Virus record (IMG/VR): IMGVR_UViG_3300049215_000243
Span: 1-40,328 of that record
Strand: one strand, 5' to 3'
Length of the DNA stretch: 40,328 nucleotides
From: a virus
The notes under the pieces were generated by a model, which searched no databases, was not told where the DNA came from, and worked only from the letters and a program-made list of their open reading frames with translations. The translations under genes were made by a program, and so were the position numbers. This document shows, piece after piece, positions 39,037-40,328 of the stretch (position 1 is the stretch's first letter; each line of letters starts with the position of its first letter).

Positions 39037-39206
39037 TTGCCGCTCCTTTTCGCGCCGAGCAGTTGCCCGATCCGCGCCCGAGACACGCCGAACCTTCGGC
39101 CTATTTCGGCGTCCGGGATTCCGGCCTCGCGCAATTTCAGCATGCGGGACCGGCGCTTGCCGGCGGCCTGTATCATCTGCCGGTATGGGGACCAGGTAGA
39201 AGTCAT
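39033..39206 (-). CDS. 57-residue HTH protein, switch regulator candidate
   Basis: Translation begins MTSTWSPYRQMIQAAGKRRS and includes MLKLREAGIPDAEIGRRFGV followed by SRARIGQLLGAKRSGK, a sigma-region-4/resolvase-like HTH. There is no ribosome-binding site before the ATG; the -10 box lies 8 bases upstream, so the mRNA would be leaderless or nearly so, as for lambda cI made from its maintenance promoter. It likely binds the divergent promoter region beside it. Confidence 0.65.
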   Translation of the reverse strand: MTSTWSPYRQMIQAAGKRRSRMLKLREAGIPDAEIGRRFGVSRARIGQLLGAKRSGK

Positions 39207-39214
39207 GAGCGCCG

Positions 39215-39243
39215 ATACTAGGCGCGAGCAAGCGGCAAGTCAA
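39215..39243 (-). promoter_or_regulatory. Leftward promoter for HTH gene
   Basis: On the minus strand TTGACT (39238-39243), a 17-base spacer, and TAGTAT (39215-39220). Transcription should begin within about two bases of the ATG at 39206. The A-tract lies directly upstream of the -35 box and may enhance both this and the opposite promoter. Confidence 0.65.
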
Positions 39244-39250
39244 GCCCCCT

Positions 39251-39277
39251 AAAAAAAAAAAAATAAAAAAAAATAAT
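39251..39277. promoter_or_regulatory. A-tract between divergent promoters (UP-element-like)
   Basis: Thirteen A, one T, nine A, then TAATT, in a GC-rich genome. A run like this bends DNA and can serve as a UP element for RNA polymerase alpha subunits. It ends about 15 bases before the rightward -35 box. Confidence 0.6.
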
Positions 39278-39291
39278 TCGGGCTAGACCCC

Positions 39292-39320
39292 TTGACACAC
39301 GGCTTTCGTTGGCGCAATAT
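39292..39320 (+). promoter_or_regulatory. Rightward early promoter
   Basis: TTGACA (39292-39297), a 17-base spacer, then CAATAT (39315-39320). The -35 is perfect. Transcription would start near 39327 and read the small genes to the right, and on a circular genome probably the early module at the left end of the window. Confidence 0.65.
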
Positions 39321-39354
39321 CCACTCACGCTAACGCACCACACGGGAGAACGAG

Positions 39355-39402
39355 ATGACGACCAAACACCGCAGGCTGCGGGCCAGTCTGCACCGCGTTT
39401 GA
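39355..39402 (+). CDS. 15-codon leader peptide (tentative)
   Basis: The first ATG after the rightward promoter, with GGGAG a few bases upstream, encodes MTTKHRRLRASLHRV and a TGA. It is directly followed by the frame of the Cys-rich gene. It may be a leader peptide or a decayed start; support is limited to the ribosome-binding site. Confidence 0.3.
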   Translation: MTTKHRRLRASLHRV

Positions 39403-39414
39403 TTGGTAGCCGTC

Positions 39415-39615
39415 ATGGGTCCTCTAATCTTCTGTCCGATTCTCCAGCATTATTGCCGCTGCTGCGATCAGCGCTGCGAGGATTATTCGGTGCTTGCCGT
39501 AGGCCATCGCTGTCACGCCTATTGGAAGATGGACAGCCACACAATGAAATGGTCGTGTCCCTGCGGCGCAGCCAATCCGCAGGAATGCAAGACCGAAACC
39601 TGGAGCCAGCCATGA
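39415..39615 (+). CDS. Small Cys-rich protein
   Basis: 66 residues from ATG 39415 (a TTG at 39403 is in frame). It contains FCPILQHYCRCCDQRCEDYS, HRCHAY and WSCPCGAANPQECK, nine Cys and several His, and so probably binds one or two zinc ions. Its stop overlaps the next ATG (ATGA). No named family. Confidence 0.55.
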   Translation: MGPLIFCPILQHYCRCCDQRCEDYSVLAVGHRCHAYWKMDSHTMKWSCPCGAANPQECKTETWSQP

Positions 39616-39899
39616 ACCTTACCCGAGACGAGCGCGTCCGCATCCTGCGCTCCCTCGCCGCCGAAGCGGTGCGCGAGCTGTCGCCATACCGCGGACTGTG
39701 GAGCTACTCCCGGCCCGGCCAGCCGCGCTATCTGAGCGTGCCGCGGCAGGGCGACTACCGCGATGCGTTCGCCATGTATTGCATGGGGCTCGCGCACAGG
39801 TATTACCCGGACCGCAGCGCCGCGCGTCGGCACTTTGGCCGCGCCTTCGCTGGCTGCACGCCGCAGGAGATTCGGGAAGTCGGGGGGGTGCCGGTATGA
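39612..39899 (+). CDS. Small early protein, unknown
   Basis: A 95-residue protein starting MNLTRDERVRILRSLAAEAV, with YRGLWSYSRPGQPRYLSVPR and a helical C-terminal half (FAMYCMGLAHRYYPDRSAAR). It is coupled at both ends by ATGA overlaps. The frame is open upstream to 39309, but that would begin before the predicted transcription start. Function unknown. Confidence 0.6.
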   Translation: MNLTRDERVRILRSLAAEAVRELSPYRGLWSYSRPGQPRYLSVPRQGDYRDAFAMYCMGLAHRYYPDRSAARRHFGRAFAGCTPQEIREVGGVPV

Positions 39900-40234
39900 C
39901 CAAGCGCCACGAAGCATTCCCCGAGCTGACCGAGATTCCGCCGCTCGCGGGGAAGAGCAAGACGCAGAGCGCCCATCGCTACAAGCAGCGGCCAAGCGAG
40001 CCAAGCGAGCAGCAGAGGCCGCGCGGCTATCACCCGGTCGCCGCAGTACGAGAGCGAGGCGATTCCTGGAGACTTGCCATCCCCTATAGCAAGGGCGGCG
40101 AAAAGGATCTGCCTGGGGCGGTGACCATTGTCGCGCTTCGTGACCAAACATTCGACAGCCATGAAATGTTCGAAATGACGCTCATGGAAAGGGGCGTGAT
40201 TGCTCGCTGCGAATTTATCTGGGATGACGAATGA
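39896..40234 (+). CDS. Small early protein, unknown
   Basis: A 112-residue protein. Hydrophilic N-terminus with a duplicated PSEPSE (RPSEPSEQQRPRG), then a beta-rich C-terminal domain (SWRLAIPYSKGGEKDLPGAV, FEMTLMERGVIARCEFIWDD). The ATG overlaps the preceding stop. No recognised family. Confidence 0.55.
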   Translation: MTKRHEAFPELTEIPPLAGKSKTQSAHRYKQRPSEPSEQQRPRGYHPVAAVRERGDSWRLAIPYSKGGEKDLPGAVTIVALRDQTFDSHEMFEMTLMERGVIARCEFIWDDE

Positions 40235-40270
40235 CCTTCGCCGCCCTCTCGAAAGCCAACGGAGACTGAC

Positions 40271-40328
40271 ATGACCATGCTCGCATTCCACGGCAAGACC
40301 GAAATCAAGGCCGAATACCTGGCCCGCA
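40271..40328 (+). CDS. Start of a gene cut by the window end
   Basis: ATG at 40271 with GGAGA a few bases upstream. The visible product is MTMLAFHGKTEIKAEYLAR. This start resembles a conserved phage/bacterial protein of unknown function that begins M-x-M-x-A-(F/Y)-HGK, but 19 residues are too few to be sure. The frame does not simply join the repeat gene at position 2. Confidence 0.5.
   Translation, partial: MTMLAFHGKTEIKAEYLAR

Noticed and set aside
1-40328. tRNA, rRNA, riboswitch or integrase with att site
   Set aside because: I saw no cloverleaf-like or rRNA sequence, no tyrosine or serine recombinase motif and no att-type repeat at the window ends.
1-40328. Window ends join directly as a circle
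   Set aside because: The partial gene at the right end does not continue in frame into the repeat gene at the left end, so a gap is likely, although the gene order fits a circular or permuted genome.

Overview
The window looks like most of the genome of a GC-rich, short-tailed (podovirus-type) tailed phage or prophage of a Gram-negative host, probably Pseudomonadota. The evidence is a long minus-strand late operon with P22-like portal, adaptor and tail hub proteins, an N4 gp56-like major capsid protein and a scaffold, plus a Sak4/RecE-type recombination module. There is no host housekeeping gene, tRNA, rRNA or CRISPR array. Genes are packed with many ATGA or GTGA stop/start overlaps. I recognise no integrase and no DNA polymerase or helicase, and no classical endolysin, so the genome may be incomplete here or its lysis and replication genes are unfamiliar.

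Layout. 1-4563 (+): early genes, comprising a 63-bp tandem-repeat protein, a coiled-coil protein, a RecE-like PD-(D/E)XK exonuclease, a Sak4-like RecA-fold annealing ATPase, small proteins, and a Tad1/Acb2-like candidate signal sponge against Thoeris/CBASS immunity. 4609-9397: an accessory sugar block. A ColD/RfbH-like PLP-fold dehydratase (catalytic Lys replaced by His) lies on the plus strand. Converging on it are four overlapping minus-strand genes: glycosyltransferase, very short E1-alpha-like and E1-beta-like TPP proteins, and a B12-binding radical SAM protein. 9403-10271 (+): two unknown genes inside the late region.

10156-34373 (-): the late operon, read from right to left. It starts with a LuxR-type HTH protein and the large terminase, then small basic protein and lipoprotein genes, portal, several small structural genes (one with a signal peptide), an M48-like metallopeptidase, two paralogous beta-rich proteins flanking a DxD glycosyltransferase, scaffold, capsid, adaptor, tail hub, tail fibre and beta-helix spike. 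It continues with a second glycosyltransferase, a holin-like protein, three large virion (ejection-like) proteins, a PurD-like ATP-grasp enzyme and a small-terminase-like protein.

34374-34962 is a gene-free region with inverted and direct repeats, a candidate packaging, replication or control site. 34963-36935 (-) holds a replication-organizer-like gene, an XRE-type HTH gene and small genes behind a recognisable promoter. 37086-38637 (-) holds a VRR-NUC nuclease, an IS1595-type transposase remnant, and an AT-richer cassette with a HEPN-like protein and two tiny genes. 38722-39206 (-) holds two HTH genes. Around 39.2-39.3 kb, divergent promoters flank a long A-tract. The leftward one would give a nearly leaderless mRNA for a 57-residue HTH protein, as in a lysogeny switch; the rightward one drives small early genes that run off the window end.

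How it may work together. A switch at 39.2 kb controls rightward early genes, which (if the genome is circular) probably continue into the recombination module at the left end. Late genes build a P22-like virion. The most unusual theme is carbohydrate chemistry: three glycosyltransferases and a possible unusual-sugar pathway lie among or beside virion genes, which suggests virion or host-surface glycosylation.
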